A DNA stretch of 64,000 bases, from positions 496,001 through 560,000 of the forward strand of contig JACPOK010000014.1 of assembly GCA_016191525.1 (NCBI GenBank). The letters run 5' to 3'. The notes beneath the pieces were generated by a model that saw only the letters and a program-made list of their open reading frames with translations, searched no databases and was not told the DNA's origin. A program made the translations under genes and the position numbers. How positions within the stretch are numbered: position 1 is the first letter of the stretch; each line of letters starts with the position of its first letter. The stretch is from Burkholderiales bacterium. Its GTDB lineage: Bacteria; Pseudomonadota; Gammaproteobacteria; Burkholderiales; Burkholderiaceae_C. Below, one piece after another: positions 39,258 through 48,054 of this stretch.

Positions 39258-39293
39258 AAAAGCCTGCCTGGGGACGCTCAAGCAGGCTTTTTT
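39258..39293 (+). terminator. Intrinsic terminator after rpsU
   Basis: AAAGCCTGC pairs with GCAGGCTTT (39259-39267 with 39282-39290), followed by TTT, 23 bases after the rpsU stop. It separates rpsU from yqeY, whose ATG is 20 bases further on, so yqeY depends on read-through or its own promoter. Confidence 0.85.
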
Positions 39294-39312
39294 CATTAGA
39301 AGGACCCCCGCA

Positions 39313-39759
39313 ATGTCACTCAAAGAACGCATCACCGAAGACATGAAGGCCGCCATGCGTGCCAAGGACAGCGAGCGGCTGGGCACCATCCGCCTGCTGA
39401 CGGCCGCCATGAAGCAGAAGGAAGTGGACGAGCGCATCGAGCTGGACGACGTGGCCGTGATCGCCATCGTCGACAAGATGCTCAAGCAGCGCAAGGACAG
39501 CATCGAGGCCTTCGAGAAGGCGAACCGGCAGGACTTGGCTGACAAGGAAAAGTCAGAGACCGCCGTGCTGCAGGCCTACCTGCCCGCGCGCCTGTCGGCC
39601 GACGAAGTGGCCGCGGAGGTAAAGGCCATCGTCGCCGAACTGGGCGCCAAGGGCCCGGGCGACATGGGCAAGGTGATGGGCGCCGTGAAAGCCCGGCTGG
39701 CCGGCAAGGCCGACATGGGCCAGGTCTCAGCGGCCGTGAAAGCCGCGTTGGCCCCTTAA
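39313..39759 (+). CDS. GatB/YqeY domain-containing protein
   Basis: A 148-residue stand-alone YqeY protein, related to the tail domain of the amidotransferase subunit GatB. The family pattern is MSLKERITEDMKAAMRAKDS at the start, then LRLLTAAMKQKEVDER-like text and QAYLPARLSADEV, with GDMGKVMGAVKARLAGKADM at the end. Its cellular role is not settled; a tRNA-related function is assumed from GatB. An AAGGA site precedes the ATG. rpsU-yqeY adjacency is widespread. Confidence 0.9.
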   Translation: MSLKERITEDMKAAMRAKDSERLGTIRLLTAAMKQKEVDERIELDDVAVIAIVDKMLKQRKDSIEAFEKANRQDLADKEKSETAVLQAYLPARLSADEVAAEVKAIVAELGAKGPGDMGKVMGAVKARLAGKADMGQVSAAVKAALAP

Positions 39760-41132
39760 GAGCCTGCGATCTTCATCTTGTTCACCAGGATGGAGCCGAC
39801 GGTTTTCGCGCCATAGTTGTAGGTATCGGCGCCCACCGCCACGATGCCGGCCAGCATGTCCTTCATGTTGCCGGCGATGGTGATCTCCTGCACCGGGAAC
39901 TTGATCTTTCCCTTCTCCACCCAGAAGCCGCTGGCCCCGCGCGAATAGTCGCCGGTGACGTAGTTCACGCCCTGGCCCATGAGCTCGATGACGAACAGGC
40001 CGGTGCCCAGCTTGCGCAGCATTTCGTCCAGGTCGTCCGACGGCCGGGTCTGGCGCGACAGCATGGCCAGGTTGTGCGAGCCGCCAGCGTTGCCGGTGGT
40101 CTTCATGCCCAGCTTGCGGGCCGAGTAGCTGCTGAGGAAGTAGCCTTCCACCCGCCCTGCGTCAACGACCTTGCGCGCCTTGGTGCGCACGCCTTCCTCG
40201 TCAAACGATGCGCTGCCCTTGCCGCGCCGGACCATCGGGTCTTCGGTGATGTCGATGTGGTCCGGAAAGACCTTCTTGCCCATGGAGTCCAGCAGGAAGC
40301 TGCTCTTGCGGTAGAGGGCCCCGCCGCTGACAGCCTGCACGAAGGCGCCCAGCAGGCCGGCTGCCAGCGGCGACTCGAACAGCACCGGGCATTGCGTGGT
40401 GGCGATCTTGCGCGACTTCAGGCGGGCCAGCGCCCGCTCGGCGGCGTAGCTGCCGATGGCTTCGGGCGCCGCAAGCTCCTTGGCGCTTCGCATCGAGCTG
40501 TACCAGGCGTCGCGCTGCATGCCGTCGCCCTTGCCGGCGATGGGCGCCACCGAAACCGAGTGGCGCGAGCTGGCATAGCCGCCGCGAAAGCCCCGCGTGT
40601 GGGAGCTGAAAAAATGGCTTTGCTGGGCCGAAACACCGGCGCCCTCGCTGTTGGTGATGCGGCGGTCGGTCTTCATGGCGGCGGCCTCGCACACCAGCGC
40701 GATCTGCGCGGCCTTCTCGCTGTCGATGGCCCAGGGATGGAACAGGTCCAGGTCGGGCTGCTCGCCGGCACCGGCGATGTCGCCGGCGTCGGGCAGGCCG
40801 GCCACCGGGTCTTCCGCCGTGAAACGGGCGATGTCGTAGGCCGCCTGCACGGTCTGCTCGATGGCGGCCGGCGAAAAATCGGAGGTGCTGGCGTTGCCGC
40901 GGCGGGCCCCGACATAGACCGTGACGCCCAGCGATTTGTCGCGGTTGCGCTCCACGTTTTCCAGTTCGCCCTTGCGCACCGAAACCGACAGGCCGCAGCC
41001 CTCCGAGGCTTCGGCACCGGCGTCGGTGGCACCCAGTTTCTTCGCGTGGGCCAGGGCGGTGTCGACCAGTTCTTCGAAATAGGCGCGGCTGTAACTGAAG
41101 CCGCGGTCGGCACGAGAGTCGGGTTTTGTCAT
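39756..41132 (-). CDS. pmbA: Metalloprotease PmbA/TldE
   Basis: PmbA/TldE (458 residues) is the partner of TldD in a cytoplasmic protease that matures small peptides and clears antitoxins. Family stretches include SEGCGLSVSVRKGELENVER, KSLGVTVYVGARRGNAS, TRGFRGGYASSRHSVSVAPI, and near the end MGQGVNYVTGDYSRGASGFW and ITIAGNMKDML. TldD carries the zinc ligands, so their absence here is normal. A much longer open frame upstream is ignored; ATG 41132 gives family length. It is divergent from darP. Confidence 0.95.
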   Translation of the reverse strand: MTKPDSRADRGFSYSRAYFEELVDTALAHAKKLGATDAGAEASEGCGLSVSVRKGELENVERNRDKSLGVTVYVGARRGNASTSDFSPAAIEQTVQAAYDIARFTAEDPVAGLPDAGDIAGAGEQPDLDLFHPWAIDSEKAAQIALVCEAAAMKTDRRITNSEGAGVSAQQSHFFSSHTRGFRGGYASSRHSVSVAPIAGKGDGMQRDAWYSSMRSAKELAAPEAIGSYAAERALARLKSRKIATTQCPVLFESPLAAGLLGAFVQAVSGGALYRKSSFLLDSMGKKVFPDHIDITEDPMVRRGKGSASFDEEGVRTKARKVVDAGRVEGYFLSSYSARKLGMKTTGNAGGSHNLAMLSRQTRPSDDLDEMLRKLGTGLFVIELMGQGVNYVTGDYSRGASGFWVEKGKIKFPVQEITIAGNMKDMLAGIVAVGADTYNYGAKTVGSILVNKMKIAGS

Positions 41133-41192
41133 AGGCGGACTATGATACTTGCGAGCCGTCCCTTCGAGCGGCAACGCAACGGAAACCCCTGA

Positions 41193-41807
41193 ATGTCCCG
41201 CAAACCCAAAAAAGGCTATTTCGTGCGCGGCCAGTTCGTCGCCGAAGGCAGCGAACTTGACCTGGAGCTCAAGGCCGAGCTCAAGGGCACGTCGGAAGCC
41301 AGCAAGACCGACCTGAAGCGCGAAAGCACCGAGCTGCAGAAGCTGGGTGAAGACCTGCTCACGCTGCGCGCCGACCTGCTGGAGCGGCTGGAATTGCCCA
41401 CCCGCCTGATGGACGCGCTGGCCGAGGTACGCCGCATCACCAATTTCGAAGGACGCCGCCGGCAGATGCAGTACGTCGGCAAGCTGATGCGCCTGCTCGA
41501 CCCCGGGGTGCAGCAGGCCGCCCGTGACGCGCTGCAGGAGCAGAACAAGGGCTCGGCGCGCGAGACGCTGGCGCTGCATGAAGCCGAGAAGTGGCGTGAC
41601 GACCTGGTCGCGCGCGAGGGAGCGCTGGAAGAGTGGCTGGCCCGCCACCCGGAAACCGACACCCAGCAGCTGCGCGCCCTGATCCGCCAGGCCCGCAAGG
41701 ACAACCCGCCCGACCGGGACGCCGAATCCAAAGGGCTGGCACCGCGCCACAGCCGCGCCTGGCGCGATATTTTCCAGATCGTGCGGGAGCACCTGAACCA
41801 TGAGTGA
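41193..41807 (+). CDS. darP: Ribosome biogenesis factor DarP (YjgA, DUF615)
   Basis: DarP/YjgA (204 residues) binds late 50S precursors and helps peptidyl-transferase centre maturation in E. coli. The conserved block LEKLxLPTRLMDALAEVRRI is seen as RLELPTRLMDALAEVRRITN, followed by EGRRRQMQYVGKLMRLLD and RQARKDNPPDR. ATG 41193 begins MSRKPKKGYFVRGQFV. It is divergent from pmbA and overlaps mog by eight bases. Confidence 0.93.
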   Translation: MSRKPKKGYFVRGQFVAEGSELDLELKAELKGTSEASKTDLKRESTELQKLGEDLLTLRADLLERLELPTRLMDALAEVRRITNFEGRRRQMQYVGKLMRLLDPGVQQAARDALQEQNKGSARETLALHEAEKWRDDLVAREGALEEWLARHPETDTQQLRALIRQARKDNPPDRDAESKGLAPRHSRAWRDIFQIVREHLNHE

Positions 41808-42405
41808 TGCCCTCGACGCCGTGAAAATCGGCATCGTGTCGGTGAGCGACCGCGCCTCCACCGGCGTGTACGAGGACAAGGGCCTGCCGGCACTGCGCGA
41901 CTGGCTGGGCCGCGCGCTGAAGAACACCATCACCTTCGAATCGCGCCTGATCCCCGACGAGAAGGACGGCATCAGCGCCGCGCTGATTGAGCTGGCCCAG
42001 GCGGGCTGCGCGCTGGTGCTAACCACCGGCGGCACCGGCCCCGCCGTGCGCGACGTGACGCCTGAGGCCACGCTGGCCGTGGCCGACCGGGAAATGCCGG
42101 GCTTTGGCGAGCAGATGCGCCAGATCAGCCTGAAATTCGTGCCCACCGCCATCCTGTCGCGCCAATGCGCGGTGATCCGCGGCAAAACGCTGATCATCAA
42201 CCTGCCGGGCCAGCCCAAGGCCATCCAGGAAACGCTGGAAGGCCTGAAGGATGCGGGCGGCCAGCAGTTGGTGGCCGGCATCTTCGCGGCCGTGCCCTAC
42301 TGCATCGACCTGATCGGCGGGCCCTACCTGGAAACGCACGACGATGTCTGCAAGGCATTCCGCCCCAAATCGGCGCGGCGCCCGCTGCCAGAAAAGGCTC
42401 CATGA
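41800..42405 (+). CDS. mog: Molybdopterin adenylyltransferase
   Basis: Mog (201 residues) activates molybdopterin with ATP before molybdenum insertion, the cofactor that nitrate reductase needs. The family signatures are VKIGIVSVSDRASTGVYEDK, the phosphate loop LTTGGTGPAVRDVTPEATLA, and LIINLPGQPKAIQETLEGL. It overlaps darP by eight bases at the start and the FecR-domain gene by four at the end. Confidence 0.95.
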   Translation: MSDALDAVKIGIVSVSDRASTGVYEDKGLPALRDWLGRALKNTITFESRLIPDEKDGISAALIELAQAGCALVLTTGGTGPAVRDVTPEATLAVADREMPGFGEQMRQISLKFVPTAILSRQCAVIRGKTLIINLPGQPKAIQETLEGLKDAGGQQLVAGIFAAVPYCIDLIGGPYLETHDDVCKAFRPKSARRPLPEKAP

Positions 42406-43769
42406 AGTTCACGCCCCTGCTGCTGGCTTGCCTGGTCGCCTCGCCTGCGGCCTGGGCGCAAAACGCAGCCGCGCCGGCGCCTGAGCCCAGCCTTCCGTTC
42501 GTGGTGCAGAAATCCGACAAGCTGATCCGCCTGTCGCGCGACCTGCTGATCCGCCCCACCGACTGGGCGGAAGTGGCCCGCTTCAATGGCATGCCCGACC
42601 CGAACCTGATCTTTCCGGGGCAAAAGCTGAACATTCCGCTGCGGCTGATGAAATCCAAACCGGCCGCCGCGCGCGTGGTCAGCGCCGAGGGCACCGTCAC
42701 GCTGGGCGGCGCCCCGGTGGCGGCCGGCGCCGCGCTCGTCGAGGGCGCGCGGCTGGAGACCGGGCCCAACAGTTCCGCGGTGATCGAGCTGGGCGACGGC
42801 AGCCGCGTGAAGCTGCTGCCGCGCACGCTGGCCGAGGTGCTGGCCAACCGCGACTACGCCATGCGCGACGCCTCGGCCAGCCGCTCCACCAACTGGTTCT
42901 CCGGCGCCATGCGGCTGGCCCAGGGTGCACTGGAAACCGTGGCCGCCAGGATCGCCAACCGGGCGCAGCCGCTGGAGGTCAAGACACCCACGTCCACCAT
43001 CGGCGTGCGCGGCACCGAGTTTCGCGTGGCGTTCGACGACCCGGCCACGCGCAACGCGCGCACCGAGGTGATCGAAGGGCGCGTGCAGGCCGACAACAGC
43101 GAACAGAAGTCCAGCGCGGACGTGCCCGGCGGCAAGGGCGCGCTGGTGAACCCCGCCGAGCGCGAGATAAAAGTGGTGCCGCTGCTGCCGGCACCGGACC
43201 TGTCCGCCTCGCCGGCCGAAGTGCTCAAGCCCCTGGGCAACTGGCCGCTGCCGGTGCTGGCGGGCGCCGCGGCCTTCCGGGTCCAGGTGGCCAGCGACGA
43301 CAAGTTCGAGAAGATCGTTCGCGACCTGAAGGTGGCCACCGCCGGCGCGGTGGAACTGGGCAGCCTGGACATCGCGAACTGGTATGCCCGAGTGCGCGGC
43401 ATCGACGCCGACGGCATCGAGGGCTTCGACGCCGTCAAGCCGCTGGCGGTGAAGGCCCGCCTGCGCGTCACGGATTCGTCCATGCAGCACCGCAACGGCC
43501 GCACCGAATTGCGCTTCACCCTGGACGCCGCGGCTGCCGGCCCCATCCAGGCCGTGCTGTCGCGCGAGCGCACGATGGCGCAGCCGGTGCTGCAGGCCAC
43601 GCTGGCCGAAACCAGGTGGGACCTGGGCGCCCTGCCCCAGGGCACCTACTACGTGCAGTTCCGCGTGGGCACGCCGCCCGTCGTCACCGAGGCCTACGAG
43701 CTGGAAATCACCGACAGCTGGGGCCTGACGGTCTTTGACAGTTCTTTCTCGCTGCACCTGCCGCGCTAG
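42402..43769 (+). CDS. LysM and FecR domain-containing periplasmic protein
   Basis: A 455-residue exported protein. A Sec signal peptide (1-20, ending AAWAQ) is followed by a LysM peptidoglycan-binding domain (about 33-78, DWAEVARFNGMPDPNLIFPG), a FecR domain (about 88-200; VSAEGTVTLGG, GARLETGPNSSAVIELGDGS, TPTSTIGVRGTEFRV), and a C-terminal region of beta-rich repeats (about 255-455). In this arrangement FecR-domain proteins are often encoded beside nucleotide cyclases; here the next gene binds cyclic nucleotides. The ATGA overlaps the mog stop. Confidence 0.85.
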   Translation: MKFTPLLLACLVASPAAWAQNAAAPAPEPSLPFVVQKSDKLIRLSRDLLIRPTDWAEVARFNGMPDPNLIFPGQKLNIPLRLMKSKPAAARVVSAEGTVTLGGAPVAAGAALVEGARLETGPNSSAVIELGDGSRVKLLPRTLAEVLANRDYAMRDASASRSTNWFSGAMRLAQGALETVAARIANRAQPLEVKTPTSTIGVRGTEFRVAFDDPATRNARTEVIEGRVQADNSEQKSSADVPGGKGALVNPAEREIKVVPLLPAPDLSASPAEVLKPLGNWPLPVLAGAAAFRVQVASDDKFEKIVRDLKVATAGAVELGSLDIANWYARVRGIDADGIEGFDAVKPLAVKARLRVTDSSMQHRNGRTELRFTLDAAAAGPIQAVLSRERTMAQPVLQATLAETRWDLGALPQGTYYVQFRVGTPPVVTEAYELEITDSWGLTVFDSSFSLHLPR

Positions 43770-43775
43770 GCCGCC

Positions 43776-44318
43776 ATGGAAACCATCAACACTGAAAACC
43801 GCAAGTGGTCGCGCGCCGAGGTGGCCGAGCTGCTGGTCTCGCGCAACGCGCTGACCGAGATGAAGATGGAGCACGCGCTGCAGGTGGTGCGCCTGCTCTC
43901 GCCCCAGCGCGTGTCGGCCGGCACGGTGCTGATCGCCGAGGGCGTCACCAGCACCGGCTTCATGGCGCTGGTGCTTTCCGGCGAGGCGGTGGTGGTGAAC
44001 GAATCGCGCGCCAGCCACGAGGATTCGGTGATGCTCAGCCAGCTGCGCTGCGGCAGCGTGTTCGGCGAACTGGGGGTGCTGGACGGCAAGCCGCGATCGG
44101 CCACCGTCACCGCGTTGACCGATATGGACATCGCCGTGCTGGACCGGCCCGCGCTGGCCCGCCTGATCGAGACCGTGCCCAGCGTCGCCTGCGCGCTGCT
44201 GGGCGCGATCATGGAGCGGGTGGCGCAGCGGCTGCGCGCGACCAACACCAAGGTGAAGTCGCTGGCCGCCGCCAACCACGCGCTGCGCGAAGAACTGGAT
44301 GCGCTGAAGGGGAAGTAG
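43776..44318 (+). CDS. Cyclic nucleotide-binding domain protein without DNA-binding domain
   Basis: A 180-residue protein with a single cNMP-binding (Crp-like) beta-roll, about residues 40-155: SAGTVLIAEGVTSTGFMALV and the phosphate-binding cassette GSVFGELGVLDGKPRSATVT, with Gly-Glu-Leu and Arg-Ser-Ala in the right places to contact a cyclic nucleotide. No helix-turn-helix follows; the tail is a short coiled coil. It starts six bases after the FecR gene and is convergent with cysE. Confidence 0.85.
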   Translation: METINTENRKWSRAEVAELLVSRNALTEMKMEHALQVVRLLSPQRVSAGTVLIAEGVTSTGFMALVLSGEAVVVNESRASHEDSVMLSQLRCGSVFGELGVLDGKPRSATVTALTDMDIAVLDRPALARLIETVPSVACALLGAIMERVAQRLRATNTKVKSLAAANHALREELDALKGK

Positions 44319-44324
44319 CCGCGG

Positions 44325-45098
44325 CTACTTGCCGACCAGCTGCGTCAGCTTCTCGGCTTCGAAACACTCCGTGCGCGCGGCATCGCCGGGCACGCAGTCG
44401 TCGGTCTTGCGCGCCGCCGAAAGCTTTTCGATGGCCTCCCACAGCAGCGCGATCTGGTGTTCCTGCGAGGAAGCGTTGTCGATCAGGCCCTTCATGGCCT
44501 GGGACAGCGGGTCGTCTTCCAGCGTGATGCCGTAGGCCGAGAAAGTGGCCGGCTGGCCGGTCACATCGGCGCTGGTGCCTTCTTTCGAAGGAATGATGCG
44601 TGCGGGGATGCCCACCGCCGTGGCGCCCGCCGGCACCGGCTTGATCACCACCGCGTTGCTGCCGATCTTGGCGCCGTCGCCCACCAGGAAGCCGCCCAGC
44701 ACCTTGGCGCCGGCGCTCACCACCACATTGCGCCCCAGCGTCGGGTGCCGCTTGGTGCCCTTGTAGAGCGAGGTGCCGCCCAGTGTCACGCCCTGGTAGA
44801 TCGTGCACCCGTCGCCGATCTCTGCCGTCTCGCCCACCACCACGCCCATGGCATGGTCGAAGAAAACGCGCTCGCCGATCACCGCGCCGGGATGGATCTC
44901 GATGCCGGTCAGCCAGCGCGCCACCATGGAAACGAAGCGGCCCAGCCACTTGAGGCCGCCGGTCCAGAACCAGTGCGCCACGCGGTGCATCCAGATCGCA
45001 TGCAGGCCCGGATAACAGGTGACAACCTCCCACGTGCTGCGCGCGGCAGGATCGCGGTCGAGGATGCACTGGATGTCGGAACGCAGGCGGGAGAACAT
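44325..45098 (-). CDS. cysE: Serine O-acetyltransferase
   Basis: CysE (257 residues) acetylates serine with acetyl-CoA in the first step of cysteine synthesis. Left-handed beta-helix hexapeptide repeats are evident in the middle: [20 protein letters not shown] (active-site Asp/His), [40 protein letters not shown] and [20 protein letters not shown]. The C-terminal 70 residues extend past the helix and lack the usual Ile terminus that binds CysK. It is convergent with the cNMP gene and 33 bases downstream of trmJ. Confidence 0.94.
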   Translation of the reverse strand: MFSRLRSDIQCILDRDPAARSTWEVVTCYPGLHAIWMHRVAHWFWTGGLKWLGRFVSMVARWLTGIEIHPGAVIGERVFFDHAMGVVVGETAEIGDGCTIYQGVTLGGTSLYKGTKRHPTLGRNVVVSAGAKVLGGFLVGDGAKIGSNAVVIKPVPAGATAVGIPARIIPSKEGTSADVTGQPATFSAYGITLEDDPLSQAMKGLIDNASSQEHQIALLWEAIEKLSAARKTDDCVPGDAARTECFEAEKLTQLVGK

Positions 45099-45131
45099 GG
45101 ATCTTTTCGCTCTGTGGTTATGCAGCGCAGT

Positions 45132-45857
45132 CTATAGCTTTGGCTTTAACGCCGCTTCGGACATGGCTTTGGCAACACCACGCAGGATGTGGATTTCCTC
45201 GGGGGTGGGTTGCGCCCGGTTGAAAAGCTGGTTCAGCCTGGGCATCAGCTTCTTGGGCGCCGCCGGATCCAGGAAGCCGATGTCCACCAGCGATTTCTCC
45301 CAGTGCGCCAGCATGCCGGCCACCGCCTGCGCATCGGCCGCATCCCGGCGCGGCCCGGCGTCGCGCACCTCGAAGCCGCCCAGGGCCATGCGCCACTCAT
45401 AGGCGATCACCTGGATGGCCGAGGCCAGGTTGAGCGAGCCGAAAGCGGGGTTGGAGGGAATGCTCAGCGCTGCGTGGCAGCGGTACACGTCCTCGTTGCT
45501 CATGCCGAAGCGTTCGGTACCAAACAGGAAGGCCACGTTGGGCGGCGCCGCGGCGAGCTGGCTGAAATGGGCGCGCGGCGCCACCGTGGGCGGGCCGAAA
45601 TCGCGCGGCGTCATGGCCGTGGCGCACAGGTGGTCCATGCCTTCCAGCGCCTCGTCCAGCGTGGCGACGATGCGGGCCTTTTCCAGCACGTCCAGCGCTC
45701 CGCTGGCCCGCTGGATCGCCTCTTCCTTGCGCAGCACATTGGCCCAGCGCGGCGCCACCAGCACCAGGTCGTCGAACCCCATCACCTTCATGGCGCGCGC
45801 GGCCGCGCCGACGTTGCCGGCGTGGCTGGTATGGATGAGGACGAAGCGGGTGGCCAT
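45132..45857 (-). CDS. trmJ: tRNA (cytidine/uridine-2'-O-)-methyltransferase TrmJ
   Basis: TrmJ (241 residues) methylates the ribose at position 32 of several tRNAs. The SPOUT knot motifs are FVLIHTSHAGNVGAAARAMK, FLFGTERFGMSNEDV and IPSNPAFGSLNLASAIQVIA. ATG 45857 is chosen because it begins the conserved MATRFVLIHTS; the open frame continues 51 bases upstream. It is divergent from suhB with 84 bases between them. Confidence 0.93.
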   Translation of the reverse strand: MATRFVLIHTSHAGNVGAAARAMKVMGFDDLVLVAPRWANVLRKEEAIQRASGALDVLEKARIVATLDEALEGMDHLCATAMTPRDFGPPTVAPRAHFSQLAAAPPNVAFLFGTERFGMSNEDVYRCHAALSIPSNPAFGSLNLASAIQVIAYEWRMALGGFEVRDAGPRRDAADAQAVAGMLAHWEKSLVDIGFLDPAAPKKLMPRLNQLFNRAQPTPEEIHILRGVAKAMSEAALKPKL

Positions 45858-45941
45858 GGCGGGTAAAATGGGGATATTGTCGCTGCCCCGCATCGCCGGC
45901 CAGCCCATTCCGCCCCCCGGGGCCCGCTCTTCTTACAACCT

Positions 45942-46844
45942 ATGTCGTCCCCCAACCTGCACCCCATGCTCAATGTGGCCGTCAAGGCCGCCCGCGCCGC
46001 CGGCGCCATCATCAACCGCGCCGCGCTGGATGTTGAATCCGTCCGCATTTCGCAAAAGCAGGTCAACGACTTCGTCACCGAAGTCGACCACGCCAGCGAA
46101 GCGGCCATCATCGAGACACTGCTGGGTGCGTACCCGGGGCACGGCATCTGGGCCGAGGAATCGGGCAAGACCCATGGCGCCAAGGACTCGGACCTGGTCT
46201 GGATCATCGACCCGCTGGACGGCACCACCAACTTCATCCACGGCTTCCCCGTCTACTGCGTCAGCATCGCGCTGGCCAACAAGGGCAAAGTCGAGCAGGC
46301 CGTCATCTATGACCCCAGCCGCAATGACCTGTTCACCGCCACCAAAGGCCGCGGCGCCTACATGAACGACCGGCGCCTGCGCGTTTCCAAGCGCATCGAC
46401 CTGAAGACCTGCCTGGTTTCCACCGGCTTCCCGTTCCGCCCGGGCGACAACTTCAACAGCTACCTCAAGATGATGGCCGACGTGATGCAGCGCACCGCCG
46501 GCCTGCGCCGCCCCGGCGCCGCCGCGCTCGACCTGGCTTATGTGGCGGCCGGCTTCACCGACGGCTTTTTCGAAACCGGCCTGTCGGCCTGGGACGTGGC
46601 CGCGGGCTCGCTGCTGGTGCAGGAAGCGGGCGGCCTGGTGGGCAATTTCAGCGGCGACTCCGACTTCATGGAGCAGCGCGAATGCGTGGCCGGCAACCCG
46701 AAAATCTATTCGCAGCTGGTCTCCATCCTCGGGCGTTACAGCAAATTCGCGAGCGCCGGCGAAAAAGCCAGCGTGCGGCAGGAAACCCTGAACCTGGTGG
46801 CGCCGGCCACCACGCCCGGCGCCGGCATCGACGAAGCCGCCTGA
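45942..46844 (+). CDS. suhB: Inositol monophosphatase family protein (SuhB-like)
   Basis: A 300-residue Mg-dependent phosphatase of the inositol monophosphatase family. Metal ligands are seen in [23 protein letters not shown] and the downstream [17 protein letters not shown]. The E. coli homologue SuhB also acts in rRNA antitermination complexes. The C-terminus is about 30 residues longer than in E. coli and low in complexity. It is convergent with the HPP-CBS gene. Confidence 0.92.
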   Translation: MSSPNLHPMLNVAVKAARAAGAIINRAALDVESVRISQKQVNDFVTEVDHASEAAIIETLLGAYPGHGIWAEESGKTHGAKDSDLVWIIDPLDGTTNFIHGFPVYCVSIALANKGKVEQAVIYDPSRNDLFTATKGRGAYMNDRRLRVSKRIDLKTCLVSTGFPFRPGDNFNSYLKMMADVMQRTAGLRRPGAAALDLAYVAAGFTDGFFETGLSAWDVAAGSLLVQEAGGLVGNFSGDSDFMEQRECVAGNPKIYSQLVSILGRYSKFASAGEKASVRQETLNLVAPATTPGAGIDEAA

Positions 46845-46852
46845 GGCGAAAC

Positions 46853-48004
46853 TCAGGCCGGCTGCACGGCGCGGTACAACGCGCCCACCAGGTCCGACTG
46901 GGTGATGATGCCCACCAGCCGCTTGTCGGCGTCGATGATCGGGATATGGTGGTGCCCGCCTTCGGAGAACACCGGCACCAGCTCGATCAGAAAGCGGTCG
47001 GCGCTGGCCACGCGCACCTGGCGCGTCATGATCTGCCCCACCACCTCCGGCTGCTCGGTATGGCTCACGCCCAGCCTGCGCACCAGCCCGCGCAGGCGCT
47101 CGCCGATGCCTTCGTGCTTGTCCAGGTCGGCATGGCGCATGAAGTCGGCCACCGTCACGATGCCCGCGATGCGGCGGGCCTTGTCGGTCACCGGCAGCGC
47201 CTTGATGCCGCGCTTGCGCATTAACGCCCAGGCATCGGCCAGCGGGGTGCCGAACTCCACGGCGATCGGGTCCCTGGTCATCACGTCCTCGCAGCGCAGC
47301 GCGCCCAGCTTGCGCTCATAGGCCGCCGTCTCGGCGTCGTGCAGCAGCGCTTCCAGGTCGTCGCGGCTCACGTCCAGCACCTGGTTGTAGTGGGCCAGCG
47401 CCGTGTCCAGGTCAGCCGCGGAAAACCGGGCTCCGGCCTGCGGCGCGCTCTGCCCGGGCGCAGACTGCACATGCGGGTAGGCGCGGCCGGTGAGCGTGTT
47501 GTAGGCAATGCCGGCGGCCACCAGCAGCACCGAATTGGCCAGCACCGGAAAAGCCGCGAACTGGAACTGGTCGGCATGCGCCAGCACCGCGAACAGCGCC
47601 GTGGCGCCGCCGGGCGGGTGCAGGCAGCGCAGCTGGAACATCAGGGCAATAGCCAGGCCCACGGCGACGGCGCTGGCCAGCACCGGGTTGGGAATCAGCA
47701 GCACGCAGGCCGTGCCCACCAGCGCCGAGACGGTGTTGCCGCCCACCACCGACCAGGGCTGGGCCAGCGGGCTGCCGGGCACGGCGAAAACCAGCACGGC
47801 GCTGGCGCCGATGGGCGCCACCAGCCAGGGCGACAGGCCGCCAGCGCCGCCCACCCAGTGCGACAGCAGCCCCGCCACCAGGATGCCGGCGCCCGCACCG
47901 GCAAAGGCGCGCAGGCGCTCTTTTGCATCCACCCGCACCGGCATCGGCCAGAAAGCGGCCAGCCAGGCGCGAACCCTTGAGTTGCTTGATTGAAAAACTG
48001 CCAT
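46853..48004 (-). CDS. HPP-family membrane protein with two CBS domains
   Basis: A 383-residue protein with four hydrophobic helices in the first 175 residues bearing the family motif [17 protein letters not shown], then a linker and two CBS domains (about 245-300, [20 protein letters not shown]; about 325-380, [20 protein letters not shown]). HPP proteins have been linked to nitrite transport in plastids and cyanobacteria, and CBS pairs usually bind adenine nucleotides; the substrate here is unknown. ATG 48004 gives [10 protein letters not shown]; it is divergent from mutS. Confidence 0.88.
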   Translation of the reverse strand: MAVFQSSNSRVRAWLAAFWPMPVRVDAKERLRAFAGAGAGILVAGLLSHWVGGAGGLSPWLVAPIGASAVLVFAVPGSPLAQPWSVVGGNTVSALVGTACVLLIPNPVLASAVAVGLAIALMFQLRCLHPPGGATALFAVLAHADQFQFAAFPVLANSVLLVAAGIAYNTLTGRAYPHVQSAPGQSAPQAGARFSAADLDTALAHYNQVLDVSRDDLEALLHDAETAAYERKLGALRCEDVMTRDPIAVEFGTPLADAWALMRKRGIKALPVTDKARRIAGIVTVADFMRHADLDKHEGIGERLRGLVRRLGVSHTEQPEVVGQIMTRQVRVASADRFLIELVPVFSEGGHHHIPIIDADKRLVGIITQSDLVGALYRAVQPA

Positions 48005-48054
48005 GGGGCGCAACGATACACTCCCAGCACAGGCCAAAGCGACACGATTCCCCC

